This document shows, one piece after another, positions 48,096 through 58,947 of a stretch of 64,000 nucleotides of DNA. Source of the DNA: Ciceribacter sichuanensis (GTDB taxonomy: Bacteria; Pseudomonadota; Alphaproteobacteria; Rhizobiales; Rhizobiaceae). The notes under the pieces were generated by a model, which saw only the letters and a program-made list of their open reading frames with translations, had not been told where the DNA came from and did not search any database. The stretch covers positions 1 through 64,000 of the forward strand of contig NZ_JAMXLX010000003.1 in assembly GCF_024055605.1 (NCBI RefSeq). The letters run 5' to 3'. Position 1 is the stretch's first letter, and every line of letters begins with the position of its first letter. The translations under genes and the position numbers were made by a program.

Positions 48096-48530
48096 TCAGA
48101 CGCCGGAATAACCGGAGGCCGCACCGTCATCCTTGCGGGCATTGGCCCGTTCGCGCATGAAGCGGTCGAACTCTTCCTGGTCCTTGGCACGACGAAGCTC
48201 GCGCAGATAGCTATCGAATTCCGCTCGCATCTCGTCGAGCTTGCGGCGTTCTTCCTCGATACGGTCAAGCTCGGCCTTGCGCCAATCGTCGAATGCGCCG
48301 TTGCCGGTCGAGAAGTGGCTGCGGCCGTGACGGCCACTGCGGCATTTCGAAAAGATACCATCGACGGAGCGGTTCGCATCCCGCTTGAAATCGCGGAAGC
48401 GATCACCGAACAGGATATAGCCGAGCATGGCCAGACCCAGCGGCCAGAAGACCACGAAGCCGATCACCATCAGGGCGACGGTTGCCGGCGTCCAGTCCGG
48501 ACGAAGCAATGCTGACTGGTTCATCATCAT
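48096..48530 (-). CDS. DUF2852 family membrane protein
   Basis: A 144-residue small protein with one or two membrane segments near residues 15-45 (ATVALMVIGFVVFWPLG...) and a charged, probably coiled-coil C-terminal half (about 80-130) rich in Arg, Glu and Lys. I recognise it as DUF2852, common in Rhizobiales and of unknown function. It starts with three consecutive Met codons, so the exact start is undecided. It stands alone with its own terminator. Confidence 0.75.
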   Translation of the reverse strand: MMMNQSALLRPDWTPATVALMVIGFVVFWPLGLAMLGYILFGDRFRDFKRDANRSVDGIFSKCRSGRHGRSHFSTGNGAFDDWRKAELDRIEEERRKLDEMRAEFDSYLRELRRAKDQEEFDRFMRERANARKDDGAASGYSGV

Positions 48531-48665
48531 TTACCCTTCGCTTTTGCACGGGGGCAACATGCCGCCCGATGAAATCGATGTGGTAAACGCCCTCCCCGCC
48601 TTCAAGACGAAGTCCCGGCAATTCGGGCAAGAGCCTGAATCACCCGAGGAAAATCGACAGTCCCG

Positions 48666-49946
48666 TCAGGCCGACTTGCCGCCCTTGATGACCCTCTTTA
48701 CCGGGCCTGCCTTTGCGGCCGGCGTATGCTGCTTCGCAAATGCGATGATCCGCGGGGCGATTTCCCGGCGGAAACGCGAGCCGTTGAACACGCCGTAATG
48801 GCCGACATCCGGCTGCATGTAATGCATGCGCATGTTTTCCGGGATGTTGACGCAGAGGGTCTGGGCCGCTTTGGTCTGCCCGACACCGGAGATGTCGTCG
48901 TTTTCACCTTCCACCGTCAAGAGAGCCACCTTGCGGATTGCGGTTGGATTGACGGGGTTGCCACGATGGGTCATCTCCCCCTTGGGCAGGGCATGCCTGA
49001 TGAAGACCGTATCGACTGTCTGCAGGTAGAACTCCGCGGTCAGATCCATCACGGCCAGATATTCGTCGTAGAAATCACGGTGCTTCTCGGCCGAGTCACC
49101 ATCGTTCTTGACGAGGTGCATGTAGAAGTCCTTGTGCGCGATCATATGCCGGTCAAGGTTCATGGACATGAAGCCCGAAAGCTGCAGGAAGCCCGGATAG
49201 ACCGCCCGCATGCAACCTGGCAGCGGCCAGGGTACGTTCATGATGACATTGTCGCGGAACCAGTCGATCGGCTTCTTCTGCGCCAGTTCGTTGACGGCGG
49301 TGGGATTGATGCGGGTGTCGATCGGTCCGCCCATCAGGGTCATGGACGCCGGTGCCAGTGGATCGTCATTTGCTTCCATGACGGAGACGGCTGCAAGAAC
49401 CGGAACCGACGGCTGGCAGACGGCCACCACATTGGTACCCTTGCCCAGGTGGTGCAGGATCTCGATGACGTAGTCGATGTAATCGTCCAGATCGAAATTG
49501 CCATCCGTCACCGGTACCGTCCGGGCGTCGATCCAGTCGGTGATATAGACATCCGCATTCTGGATCAGCGCCTCGACTGTTCCGCGCAGCAGCGTGGCAT
49601 AGTGGCCGGACATCGGCGCGACGATCAGGATGCGCGGCCCCTGCTCCACCGTTGGCGGCAGGTCCCGCTTGAAGTGGATAAGATTGCAGAACGGCTTCTT
49701 CCAGACGATTTCCTCGGTCACGTTCACCGTGTGACCATCGACCGTGGTGGTCGGCAGACCGAATTCCGGTTTGCCGTAGCGCCGTGTAACACGCTCGAAG
49801 ACCTCGAAACCCGCAGCCATCGTCCGGCCGAGGACAGTGTGGGAGAAGGGATTCAGCGGACTGCTATAGGCAAGGCGCATCATGTCGGCGCTCGCCCGGA
49901 ACGGGGCCATGGCCGCATGGTTCAGTTCATAGAGTTGATAGAACAT
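48666..49946 (-). CDS. phaZ: Intracellular polyhydroxyalkanoate depolymerase
   Basis: A 426-residue intracellular PHA depolymerase without a signal peptide. The lipase-like box has cysteine as nucleophile (AVCQPSVPV, Cys177), as in Cupriavidus PhaZ1 rather than serine. It mobilises polyhydroxybutyrate granules for carbon and reducing power. No phaC or phaP gene is adjacent. It is divergent from the nitroreductase gene across a 329-bp gap. Confidence 0.92.
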   Translation of the reverse strand: MFYQLYELNHAAMAPFRASADMMRLAYSSPLNPFSHTVLGRTMAAGFEVFERVTRRYGKPEFGLPTTTVDGHTVNVTEEIVWKKPFCNLIHFKRDLPPTVEQGPRILIVAPMSGHYATLLRGTVEALIQNADVYITDWIDARTVPVTDGNFDLDDYIDYVIEILHHLGKGTNVVAVCQPSVPVLAAVSVMEANDDPLAPASMTLMGGPIDTRINPTAVNELAQKKPIDWFRDNVIMNVPWPLPGCMRAVYPGFLQLSGFMSMNLDRHMIAHKDFYMHLVKNDGDSAEKHRDFYDEYLAVMDLTAEFYLQTVDTVFIRHALPKGEMTHRGNPVNPTAIRKVALLTVEGENDDISGVGQTKAAQTLCVNIPENMRMHYMQPDVGHYGVFNGSRFRREIAPRIIAFAKQHTPAAKAGPVKRVIKGGKSA

Positions 49947-50062
49947 AGGGGCGATCGCCTTTCCGCTGCTGTCATCCTGCGATGTTGCGCTTCATTCGTT
50001 AAAAACTAGCAGAGTTTGCCTCAATGGAAACTGCTTTGTGAACTTGTCCTTTGGTGGCGGGA

Positions 50063-50099
50063 AATCCCTTCCACAAGGTCAGAATGGCAAGAAGGGATT
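50063..50099. repeat. Inverted repeat in the phaZ-nitroreductase gap, REP-like
   Basis: AATCCCTTC (50063-50071) and GAAGGGATT (50091-50099) form a perfect 9-bp inverted repeat around 19 bases. Read on the minus strand, the neighbourhood (CATTCTGACCTTGTGGAAGG) resembles a degenerate copy of the widespread REP-type motif with CTGAGCTTGTCGAAGG. The rest of 49947-50275 shows no gene, only promoter sequence for two divergent genes. Confidence 0.45.
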
Positions 50100-50275
50100 A
50101 ATGTTTCACGGGGCAGGATGCTTATCGATCCTATCTCCGGCCGATGCCCGAGACGAAAGGCCGGCGCGAAATACGCCCGACCGCACTTGTAAGTACTGAT
50201 CATCGCAATATCTTCTGACCGCGCCGGAAGGCACATTCCTCTTCCCCGGCCTCCTCCCCTAAGACAGGTTTCCCA

Positions 50276-50872
50276 ATGACGAGCAGCAACGACCGCCATT
50301 CCGAATATTCCATCCACCCGATGTTCCTGGACCGCTGGTCGCCCCGCGCCTTTACCGGCGAGGCAATGCCCGAGACGGATCTTCTGACCATTCTGGAGGC
50401 GGCGCACTGGGCGCCGTCGGGAAGCAACTACCAGCCCTGGCGTTTCGTCTATGCGCTGAACACCGCTCCGGAATGGGAGACATTTCTGGGACTGCTCGTC
50501 GAGTCGAACCAGGTCTGGGCCAAGTCCGCTTCGGCGCTGGTCTTCCTGTTTTCCGATACCCTGAGCCGGCGTGATGACGGCTCCGAGCACCGCCCCTTCC
50601 GCAGCCACAGTTTCGATACCGGGGCGGCGTGGGCCATGCTGGCGCTACAGGCGATGCATTCGGGATATGCCGCGCACGCGATGGGCGGCGTCGATTTCGA
50701 GCGAGCCATCGAGGTTCTCGGTGCACCGGCGGGCTATCGCGCCGAAGCGGCGGTTGCCATCGGTCGCCGTGGCGACAAGTCGTTGTTACCACCGACGCTT
50801 CAGGAACGGGAGGTTCCGAATCAGCGCAAGCCGCTTTCCGCGGTTACCTTCAGCGGCGGCTTCAAGGCCTGA
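50276..50872 (+). CDS. Nitroreductase family protein
   Basis: A 198-residue flavin (FMN) nitroreductase-fold protein. The FMN phosphate-binding RxSxRxF region is seen as DRWSPRAF near residue 20, and the AAHWAPSGSNYQPWRF block matches the family's APSxxNxQPW motif. The C-terminal helix carries GGVDFERA. Substrate is unknown (quinones, nitro compounds or related). It has no functional neighbour; it converges with gyrB. Confidence 0.88.
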   Translation: MTSSNDRHSEYSIHPMFLDRWSPRAFTGEAMPETDLLTILEAAHWAPSGSNYQPWRFVYALNTAPEWETFLGLLVESNQVWAKSASALVFLFSDTLSRRDDGSEHRPFRSHSFDTGAAWAMLALQAMHSGYAAHAMGGVDFERAIEVLGAPAGYRAEAAVAIGRRGDKSLLPPTLQEREVPNQRKPLSAVTFSGGFKA

Positions 50873-50940
50873 AGGCGGTCGCATCGGCTACCGGAAACGG
50901 GGCCGATCTCCCGAAAACGCGATCCGCAAAGTTTGAAATG

Positions 50941-50972
50941 AAAACGCCGCGCGTCCATTCGGATGCGCGGCG
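50941..50972 (-). terminator. Hairpin at the gyrB end, likely terminator
   Basis: A 12-bp stem with one wobble position (50945-50956 with 50961-50972, loop ATTC). On the minus strand it is followed by TTTT, fitting termination of gyrB. Its core GCGTCCATT-GGA-GCG is nearly the same as the inner hairpin of the repeat at 20465-20484, so it may be a captured repeat copy. Confidence 0.6.
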
Positions 50973-50993
50973 CCCCAACAAAGATTAACCAAG

Positions 50994-51009
50994 TGTTTCA
51001 CGTGAATCA
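50994..51009. other. parS site 1 (ParB-binding centromere)
   Basis: TGTTTCACGTGAATCA differs by one base from the broadly conserved parS consensus (TGTTTCACGTGAAACA). It is followed at about 51021-51034 by a degenerate copy in opposite orientation (GATTCACGCGAAAC), giving a 13-bp near-perfect inverted pair. It lies between the gyrB stop and its terminator hairpin, about 10 kb from the origin. Confidence 0.82.
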
Positions 51010-51044
51010 CTCCTTAGCCGGATTCACGCGAAACTTTATCGTTA

Positions 51045-53480
<2,436 letters not shown>

Positions 53481-53545
53481 TCAGCAATCTTTCCAGTCAT
53501 GATGTTCAAAGCGTCGATATCGAATCAGCGCCATCGAGCGCCTCG

Positions 53546-53574
53546 ACTATAGGAGGTTTGACGCAAGTTCCAAA
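53546..53574 (-). promoter_or_regulatory. Candidate gyrB promoter
   Basis: On the minus strand TTTGGA (53569-53574) lies 17 bp before TATAGT (53546-53551). The -10 matches five of six consensus bases; the -35 is weak. The transcript would start about 60 bp before gyrB ATG. Confidence 0.45.
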
Positions 53575-53618
53575 GGCGGGCCGTGCGAAACTCGTGGATA
53601 TGGCGGCCTTAGAGCGTT

Positions 53619-53984
53619 TCAAGCCGGCTTTTTTGCGGCTTCGAGGACTTCGTGAAGTTGCTTTAGCACATCCGGCGGGAGGGTGCGAATCCTGCGGGCC
53701 AGTTCATTGGCGAAAGCCGTATATTCGGCAGGAAGTCCCACGGTATCCACCACCACCCTTGGATGAGAGACGCCGGCAATGGCAAAGAGCTCCTCCGCCT
53801 CGTCCCAGATGATGTTGAAATAGCCGGCGACGCGCTGGAGAAAATCAAAATTCGGCCTGCCCTTGCGGCCGTGCTCCAGGGCGGAAAGGTAAGCGGGGGA
53901 GACCCCGATCGCCGCCGCCATCTCCTTCTGGGAAACGCCCTTCCTCTCCCGCAACCGACGCAGGGCCTCGCCGAACGGCGTCAT
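53619..53984 (-). CDS. XRE-family helix-turn-helix regulator
   Basis: A 121-residue protein with an N-terminal Cro/C1-type HTH (residues about 6-60, with SQKEMAAAIGVSPAYLSALEHG) and a C-terminal tail of about 55 residues of unknown role. It overlaps the Smr gene by 4 bp and is the last gene of the Tim44-MltA-Smr-HTH cluster, so it may autoregulate it. Target genes unknown. The stop falls right before TAGAGCG-like repeat remnant bases (53604-53617). Confidence 0.85.
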   Translation of the reverse strand: MTPFGEALRRLRERKGVSQKEMAAAIGVSPAYLSALEHGRKGRPNFDFLQRVAGYFNIIWDEAEELFAIAGVSHPRVVVDTVGLPAEYTAFANELARRIRTLPPDVLKQLHEVLEAAKKPA

Positions 53985-54544
53985 CCACGATCTCCCCTGC
54001 CCCGCGACAGCCGGACATAGAGGGCGCCGTCGCCACCATGCTGACGGGCGGCCGTCTCGTAGGACGAAATGAGAAAGCGGAATTCCGGCTTGGAAAACCA
54101 GAGTGGCACCGAACGCTTCAACGCCCCGTCACTGCCCATGGAGCGCCCCTTGCCGGTGATTACCAGAACATGCCGCAGGCCTCTGTCATGGGCGCGCAGG
54201 AGAAAATCGAGAAGGATGCCGTGCGCTTCGCTCTGGATCAGACCGTGAAGGTCGATACGGGCCTCGAGCGCGAGATGGCCGCGCGAGAGCTTACGCTTGA
54301 CCGGCTTTTCCAGCGGGTGATGGATGCCGCCGGGTTTCTTCTGCGCGGCCTGAGCTGCGGCTGCGTCACCAGCGGGAACTGTCGAAGCCGAAGACGCCGC
54401 TTTATCCTCGGCTGTCGGTTCGACAAGCATTTCCTCGAACTCAGCAAGTTCCTCGAGGCGGCCCGGCATGGGCCTCGTCGACCGGGCAACCTTGCCCCAG
54501 AGTATACGATCTTCTGCGCTGAGTTTTCCCTTGCCCGTCACCAA
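53981..54544 (-). CDS. Smr-domain (MutS2 C-terminal-like) protein
   Basis: A 187-residue protein with a low-complexity, Ala- and Pro-rich middle (about 45-80) and a C-terminal Smr domain (about 95-180) carrying RIDLHGL and VITGKGRSMG, both conserved for nuclease or RNA/DNA-binding function. It is not fused to MutS. It overlaps mltA by 7 bp and the HTH gene by 4 bp. Role in the cluster unknown; stand-alone Smr proteins are linked to ribosome rescue or DNA processing in other bacteria. Confidence 0.87.
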   Translation of the reverse strand: MVTGKGKLSAEDRILWGKVARSTRPMPGRLEELAEFEEMLVEPTAEDKAASSASTVPAGDAAAAQAAQKKPGGIHHPLEKPVKRKLSRGHLALEARIDLHGLIQSEAHGILLDFLLRAHDRGLRHVLVITGKGRSMGSDGALKRSVPLWFSKPEFRFLISSYETAARQHGGDGALYVRLSRGRGDRG

Positions 54545-55662
54545 CCGAACCTCGATGCCGCCGCTTTCGGGACGAGTATATAGAAGTCCGCTGCATTTCG
54601 CACGGCGCCGGCACGTTCCCCGGCGTCGTCGCCGGAGCCGGTAAAGATGTCGCCCCGCGCCGGCCCTATGATGGCCGATCCCGTATCCAGCGCCAGCATG
54701 AGCCGGGCAAAGGATTGCCCGTCATCGATACTCGTCAGGCTTTCCGAGCGGATGAAGAAGGGAAAGCCGAAGCTATGAATCAGCCGGTCGACCGCCAGTG
54801 AGCGACCTGCCACCAACGGAACCTTGGCCGCTGCTATCGGACCAAGGTTCGTGTCCAACACCTCGGCTTCGCGGAAGAAGATGTAGGACCGGTTATGCCA
54901 GATGATCTCGTCCACCCGTTCAGGATGGGCTGCAAGCCATGCGCGGATCGACTGCATCGAAATTCCGGCAAGCGGAAGTTCCCCGGTGTCGACCAGCAGC
55001 TTGCCGATACCGGAGAACGGATGGCCGGCCTTGGCAGCGTAAGTGATGCGACCGATGCGGCCATCGGCATAACGAAGCCGGGCGGCGCCCTGAACGTGGA
55101 CATAGAAAACATCCACCTTCGATCGCGCCCAGGCTATCTCCAGACCCCTGCCCTCAAGGTAGCCTTCGTCGATGGCCCGGCGATCGGGATAGGGTGAAAC
55201 GATACCGTCCTTCAACCGCGCGAACACATAGCTCGCATCCATATCCGCGGGGCGGTTCGCATCATCCAGGTCGATGAGATCGTCGGGACGCCTGTAGAAG
55301 GGAAAGCGGAACTCATCGTTTGGCTCAGCCCGCACTTCAACCTCGGGCTCATAGAAAGCGGTCACGAAACCCCGCCCGCCATTCTCCTGTTCGATCAGGA
55401 AGGGCCGACATTCCGCTTCGAAGAAGCTTCGTGCTTGGGCAGCGCTCGATGGAGAGAATTCGGCGGCGCTATCGAGAAGCGGTAAAAGATCGCTGGAAGA
55501 CAGGCCGGTCATGCCCGTACGATAGGGCTTCACATTCCTTATATGCTGGCGACAGGCCGCCAGCGCATCGAACAATGGAGACGGGTCGTCGGACGCCCAA
55601 CCCTCGAGATCGGCGAAAGCGACTGGCTTCAGCCTGAACGATGATGCCACCGCGCCGGTCAT
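54538..55662 (-). CDS. mltA: Membrane-bound lytic murein transglycosylase A
   Basis: A 374-residue MltA with the 3D domain at the C terminus (aspartates in LALDTGSAIIGPARGDIF). It cleaves glycan strands to 1,6-anhydro products, which the MurU/AmgK recycling proteins elsewhere in this window could reuse. A lipobox is not obvious at the predicted start (MTGAVASSFRL), which is unusual for a periplasmic enzyme. It overlaps the Tim44 gene by 4 bp. Confidence 0.92.
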   Translation of the reverse strand: MTGAVASSFRLKPVAFADLEGWASDDPSPLFDALAACRQHIRNVKPYRTGMTGLSSSDLLPLLDSAAEFSPSSAAQARSFFEAECRPFLIEQENGGRGFVTAFYEPEVEVRAEPNDEFRFPFYRRPDDLIDLDDANRPADMDASYVFARLKDGIVSPYPDRRAIDEGYLEGRGLEIAWARSKVDVFYVHVQGAARLRYADGRIGRITYAAKAGHPFSGIGKLLVDTGELPLAGISMQSIRAWLAAHPERVDEIIWHNRSYIFFREAEVLDTNLGPIAAAKVPLVAGRSLAVDRLIHSFGFPFFIRSESLTSIDDGQSFARLMLALDTGSAIIGPARGDIFTGSGDDAGERAGAVRNAADFYILVPKAAASRFGW

Positions 55663-56357
55663 AGCTCGGATTCGGTCGCGACCAGCTTCCAGTTGGGATC
55701 GCGCGAACGGGTGTCACGGGCAAAGGTCCAGAGATCGTTAACCTCGGAAACAGCTTCGGCATCGCCATCGATCAGCTTGCCGTCCTTGTCGTAGGTTGCG
55801 GTGATCAGCTGGCAGACGATGCGAACGGTTACCTGCTCCTCGCTGTCCTTCATGGCCGCCTGAAGGATATCGGCTTTCTCGATGCCGACGAAGGTGGACT
55901 TTACCACCTCGCCGCGCGCTTCGCGCTCGGAGATGGCGGCCTCGAAACCTTCCAGCACCTCACGGGAAAGCAGGTTCTTCAGGGTTTTCCGGTCCCCGTC
56001 GGCATAGGCCATGACGATCATCTCGTAGGCCATACGGGCACCGTTCAGGAATTCCTTCGGATTGAAGCTCGGGTCCTGCTTGACAATTTCGCGCAGCGAT
56101 TCGTTCAGTTCACTGCCGGGAGCGGCAAAGGCGTCCACAGCCGCAAAGCGCTCATCGGCTCCCTGCTCATCGCGACGCGGCAGGGTAACAACCTTTCCAT
56201 CGTCGGCGCCGGGGCCTTTGGCAAGATCACGGGGTGAGTACGGATCAAAAGGCGGCTTCTCATTGCCGGTGCGGCGACCAAGCACACTGCGCAGCTGCAG
56301 GAAAATCAGGACTGCCGCCACGAGAAAAAAGATAGTCACAAAGTCGTTCGATCCCAT
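55659..56357 (-). CDS. Tim44-domain membrane protein (TimA-type)
   Basis: A 232-residue protein with an N-terminal membrane anchor (residues 5-23), a charged linker (about 25-75) and a Tim44-like domain (about 85-230). Alphaproteobacterial Tim44 homologues are membrane-associated and related to the mitochondrial import factor; bacterial role not settled. It heads the leftward cluster Tim44-MltA-Smr-HTH with overlapping ends, and is divergent from fxsA. Confidence 0.88.
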   Translation of the reverse strand: MGSNDFVTIFFLVAAVLIFLQLRSVLGRRTGNEKPPFDPYSPRDLAKGPGADDGKVVTLPRRDEQGADERFAAVDAFAAPGSELNESLREIVKQDPSFNPKEFLNGARMAYEMIVMAYADGDRKTLKNLLSREVLEGFEAAISEREARGEVVKSTFVGIEKADILQAAMKDSEEQVTVRIVCQLITATYDKDGKLIDGDAEAVSEVNDLWTFARDTRSRDPNWKLVATESEL

Positions 56358-56509
56358 GGCAATCCGTCGGCCCTGTTTAAATTCCTGCTTGTGAGACCCA
56401 TATAGTCTGCATATGCCGATGATTCAAATAGCGAAGTGCGTTCACTTGCGCTTGAGACCATTCCGGACGATCGATACCGGAACTCCTGAGGAAGGATAGA
56501 GGACCACCG

Positions 56510-57004
56510 ATGCGCGTGCCGCTCGCCATTCTACTGCTGATGCCTCTTGCCGAGATTGCAACATTCGTGCTCGTCGGAAAGGCCATCGGCGTCCTCCCGA
56601 CACTCGGGCTGACGCTTCTTGCTGTCTTTGTTGGACTTGCGCTTCTGCGCATCCAGGGCGCGGGCGTTCTCCAGCGCCTGCAGAAGGAAAGCCGGACGAA
56701 CGCAAACCCCGGAAGGGAAATCGTTCATGGAGCGATGATCGTCGTGGCGGCGATGTTGCTCATCATTCCCGGTTTCCTGACAGATATCCTCGGTATCCTG
56801 CTCTTTGTACCCTTTGTGCGTGATTTCATCTGGTCCTTCATCGGTCCTCGCGTCACCGTCCAGCGCAGTAGCAGCTTCAGTTATCAGGGTGCGAGCACAG
56901 AAACGTCTCGCCCGAAGGACGGCCCGATCATCGATCTCGATGAGGACGACTTCAGGCGCGACGGTAACCGGCAGTCTCCCTGGTCGCTCGAAAAGGATCA
57001 GTGA
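56510..57004 (+). CDS. fxsA: FxsA family membrane protein
   Basis: A 164-residue inner-membrane protein with three to four hydrophobic segments in the first 115 residues and a cytosolic acidic tail (about 120-164). FxsA in E. coli affects phage exclusion, but the bacterial function is not known. GAGGAAGG sits before the ATG. secB follows on the same strand after 102 bp. Divergent from the Tim44 gene. Confidence 0.9.
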   Translation: MRVPLAILLLMPLAEIATFVLVGKAIGVLPTLGLTLLAVFVGLALLRIQGAGVLQRLQKESRTNANPGREIVHGAMIVVAAMLLIIPGFLTDILGILLFVPFVRDFIWSFIGPRVTVQRSSSFSYQGASTETSRPKDGPIIDLDEDDFRRDGNRQSPWSLEKDQ

Positions 57005-57106
57005 ACCCGGCCCGAAAAGGCCGCATACGGCCCATTGGGTAAGGGTTGTAAGCATCGGGTCGAAATGATAGACGGCCATAGCAATTCAATGCGTGAGGAA
57101 GCCCCA

Positions 57107-57583
57107 ATGGCCAACGAAAATCAGGGAACCGCAAGTCCTTCCCTCAACATACTTGCCCAGTACATCAAGGACCTGTCCTTCGAGAACCCCGGCGCACCGC
57201 GGTCGCTGCAGGCGCGTGACAAGGCTCCCGCCATCAATATCAATGTCAATGTCAACGCGAACCCGCTGACCGAGTCCGACTTCGACGTCGTTCTGTCGCT
57301 CAGCGCGGAAGCCAAGGACGGCGACAAGGTCGTGTTCGCAGCCGAGCTGGTCTACGGCGGCGTCTTCCGCATCACCGGCTTCCCGCAGGAGCACATGCTT
57401 CCAGTCCTCTTCATCGAGTGCCCGCGTCTGCTGTTTCCGTTCGCACGCCAGATCATTGCGGACGCGACCCGCAACGGCGGCTTCCCGCCGCTGATGATCG
57501 ATCCGATCGACTTCGCCCAGATGTTCACCCAGCGCGTCGCCGAAGAGCAGGCCCGCGCTAAGGTTCAGGCTGTTCCGAACTGA
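57107..57583 (+). CDS. secB: Protein-export chaperone SecB
   Basis: A 158-residue tetrameric chaperone that holds presecretory proteins unfolded for SecA. It has the family's [10 protein letters not shown] beta-strand and [15 protein letters not shown] block, and a conserved Phe/Arg-rich substrate groove. ATG 57107 has GAGGAA upstream and the MANENQ start; longer in-frame starts at 57035 are not supported. Ends in a shared terminator with dnaQ. Confidence 0.97.
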   Translation: MANENQGTASPSLNILAQYIKDLSFENPGAPRSLQARDKAPAININVNVNANPLTESDFDVVLSLSAEAKDGDKVVFAAELVYGGVFRITGFPQEHMLPVLFIECPRLLFPFARQIIADATRNGGFPPLMIDPIDFAQMFTQRVAEEQARAKVQAVPN

Positions 57584-57611
57584 TCTTCGGATACGATCGA
57601 TCATAGAAATC

Positions 57612-57642
57612 AAAAGGCCCGGTTTTTTACCGGGCCTTTTTT
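57612..57642. terminator. Bidirectional rho-independent terminator (secB/dnaQ)
   Basis: AAAAGGCCCGGT pairs with ACCGGGCCTTTT around TTTTT, giving a stem with A- and T-runs on both sides. Confidence 0.92.
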
Positions 57643-57645
57643 CAT

Positions 57646-58347
57646 TCAGTTGTATTTCGACCAGATCGCCTTGCCGCCAAGGCGACCGAGCAGGCCCGCA
57701 TGTTTATCCGCTTCGGCTTTGCTCACCCGTGCTGCCAATGGCCGCGGGCGTTCATAGGACAATTCGATGACTTCCGTTTCGTCGCCGCCACTCGCTCCGC
57801 CTTGCGTTTCCGACTGCACCAGGCCGAAAGCGGCCTGCCGGCCCCCGAGCATTTCGATATAGACTTCGGCGAGCAGTTCGGAGTCGAGAAGCGCGCCGTG
57901 CCTCGTGCGGTGGGAGTTGTCGATGCCGTATCGGCGGCAGAGCGCATCGAGCGAGTTCGGACCCATGGGATGTTTGCGACGCGCTATCGCGAGCGTGTCC
58001 ACCACCAACTCGCCTGGTACCGGCGGAAGACCGAGCCGCTCGAATTCGGCATTGATGAAGTTCATGTCGAAGGTCGCGTTATGCGCCACCCACCTTGCGC
58101 CATCGAAAAATTCGAGGAGATCATTGACGACATCGGCAAAGGGCGGTTTGTCCTTCAGGGACTCGTCGGTGATGCCGTGAACCGCAAGAGCGTCCGGATG
58201 CACCTTTCGGTCACCGGGATTAATATAGACGTGAAAGCTTCTGCCGGTCGGGAAATGGTTCAGAAGCTCGATGCCACCGATTTCGATGACCCTGTCATTC
58301 TTGAACTCGAGCCCCGTGGTTTCCGTATCGAAGACGATCTCGCGCAT
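57646..58347 (-). CDS. dnaQ: DNA polymerase III epsilon subunit (proofreading exonuclease)
   Basis: A 233-residue DnaQ with Exo I motif DTETTG (Asp7, Glu9), then the NATFD Exo II region and a C-terminal HRTRHGALLDSELL Exo III-like motif. It proofreads for the replicative polymerase. The start touches the coaE stop with no gap, the usual dnaQ-coaE-aroE-maf order near the origin. Confidence 0.96.
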   Translation of the reverse strand: MREIVFDTETTGLEFKNDRVIEIGGIELLNHFPTGRSFHVYINPGDRKVHPDALAVHGITDESLKDKPPFADVVNDLLEFFDGARWVAHNATFDMNFINAEFERLGLPPVPGELVVDTLAIARRKHPMGPNSLDALCRRYGIDNSHRTRHGALLDSELLAEVYIEMLGGRQAAFGLVQSETQGGASGGDETEVIELSYERPRPLAARVSKAEADKHAGLLGRLGGKAIWSKYN

Positions 58348-58947
58348 TCATGCCTCCGTTCTGGCCTGTCGACGCAGGGTTTCAATAATGTCCTGAACCT
58401 GTTTTCGTGCGGCATCAAGCCCACGTCCGGTATCGATCACGTAATCAGCCCGTCGACGCTTTTCGGCATCCGGCACCTGCCGCCCAAGGATCATCTCGAA
58501 TTTCTCCGGTGTCATGCCCGGTCGCTCCAGAACCCGCTTGCGCTGTATCTCGGGATCACAGCTTACGACCACCACGACATCAACGCGTCTTTCAGCGCCC
58601 GTTTCATAAAGCAGTGGAATATCGAGAACGACCATGTCAGCAGCGGATTCGCGCGCCGCCTCCAGGAATGCAAGTTCCCGTTCGCGTACAAGCGGATGAA
58701 CGATGGATTCGAGAAGTTTGAAATTAGCCGGATTCTTCGCCAGATTCCGTGAAAGCTCGGAACGGTCCACCTCACCATTGCGGACGCTCCCGGGAAACGC
58801 CGCCTCGATTGGTATAACCGCCTTGCCACGATAAAGTTCATGCACGACCCAATCGGAATCGTTCACCGAGATACCGGCGTCGGCAAACATCTTCGCCGTG
58901 GTCGATTTGCCCATGCCGATCGATCCGGTGAGTCCGATGACGATCAT
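58348..58947 (-). CDS. coaE: Dephospho-CoA kinase
   Basis: A 199-residue P-loop kinase ([12 protein letters not shown], 5-16) doing the last step of coenzyme A synthesis, phosphorylating dephospho-CoA at the 3' hydroxyl. LD-IPLLYE with the catalytic Asp and the [10 protein letters not shown] lid helix are visible. Overlaps aroE by 4 bp and abuts dnaQ. Confidence 0.96.
   Translation of the reverse strand: MIVIGLTGSIGMGKSTTAKMFADAGISVNDSDWVVHELYRGKAVIPIEAAFPGSVRNGEVDRSELSRNLAKNPANFKLLESIVHPLVRERELAFLEAARESAADMVVLDIPLLYETGAERRVDVVVVVSCDPEIQRKRVLERPGMTPEKFEMILGRQVPDAEKRRRADYVIDTGRGLDAARKQVQDIIETLRRQARTEA

Noticed and set aside
50021-50608. Minus-strand open frame antisense to the nitroreductase
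   Set aside because: Its translation covers repeat-like intergenic sequence and the complement of a good gene; no domain.
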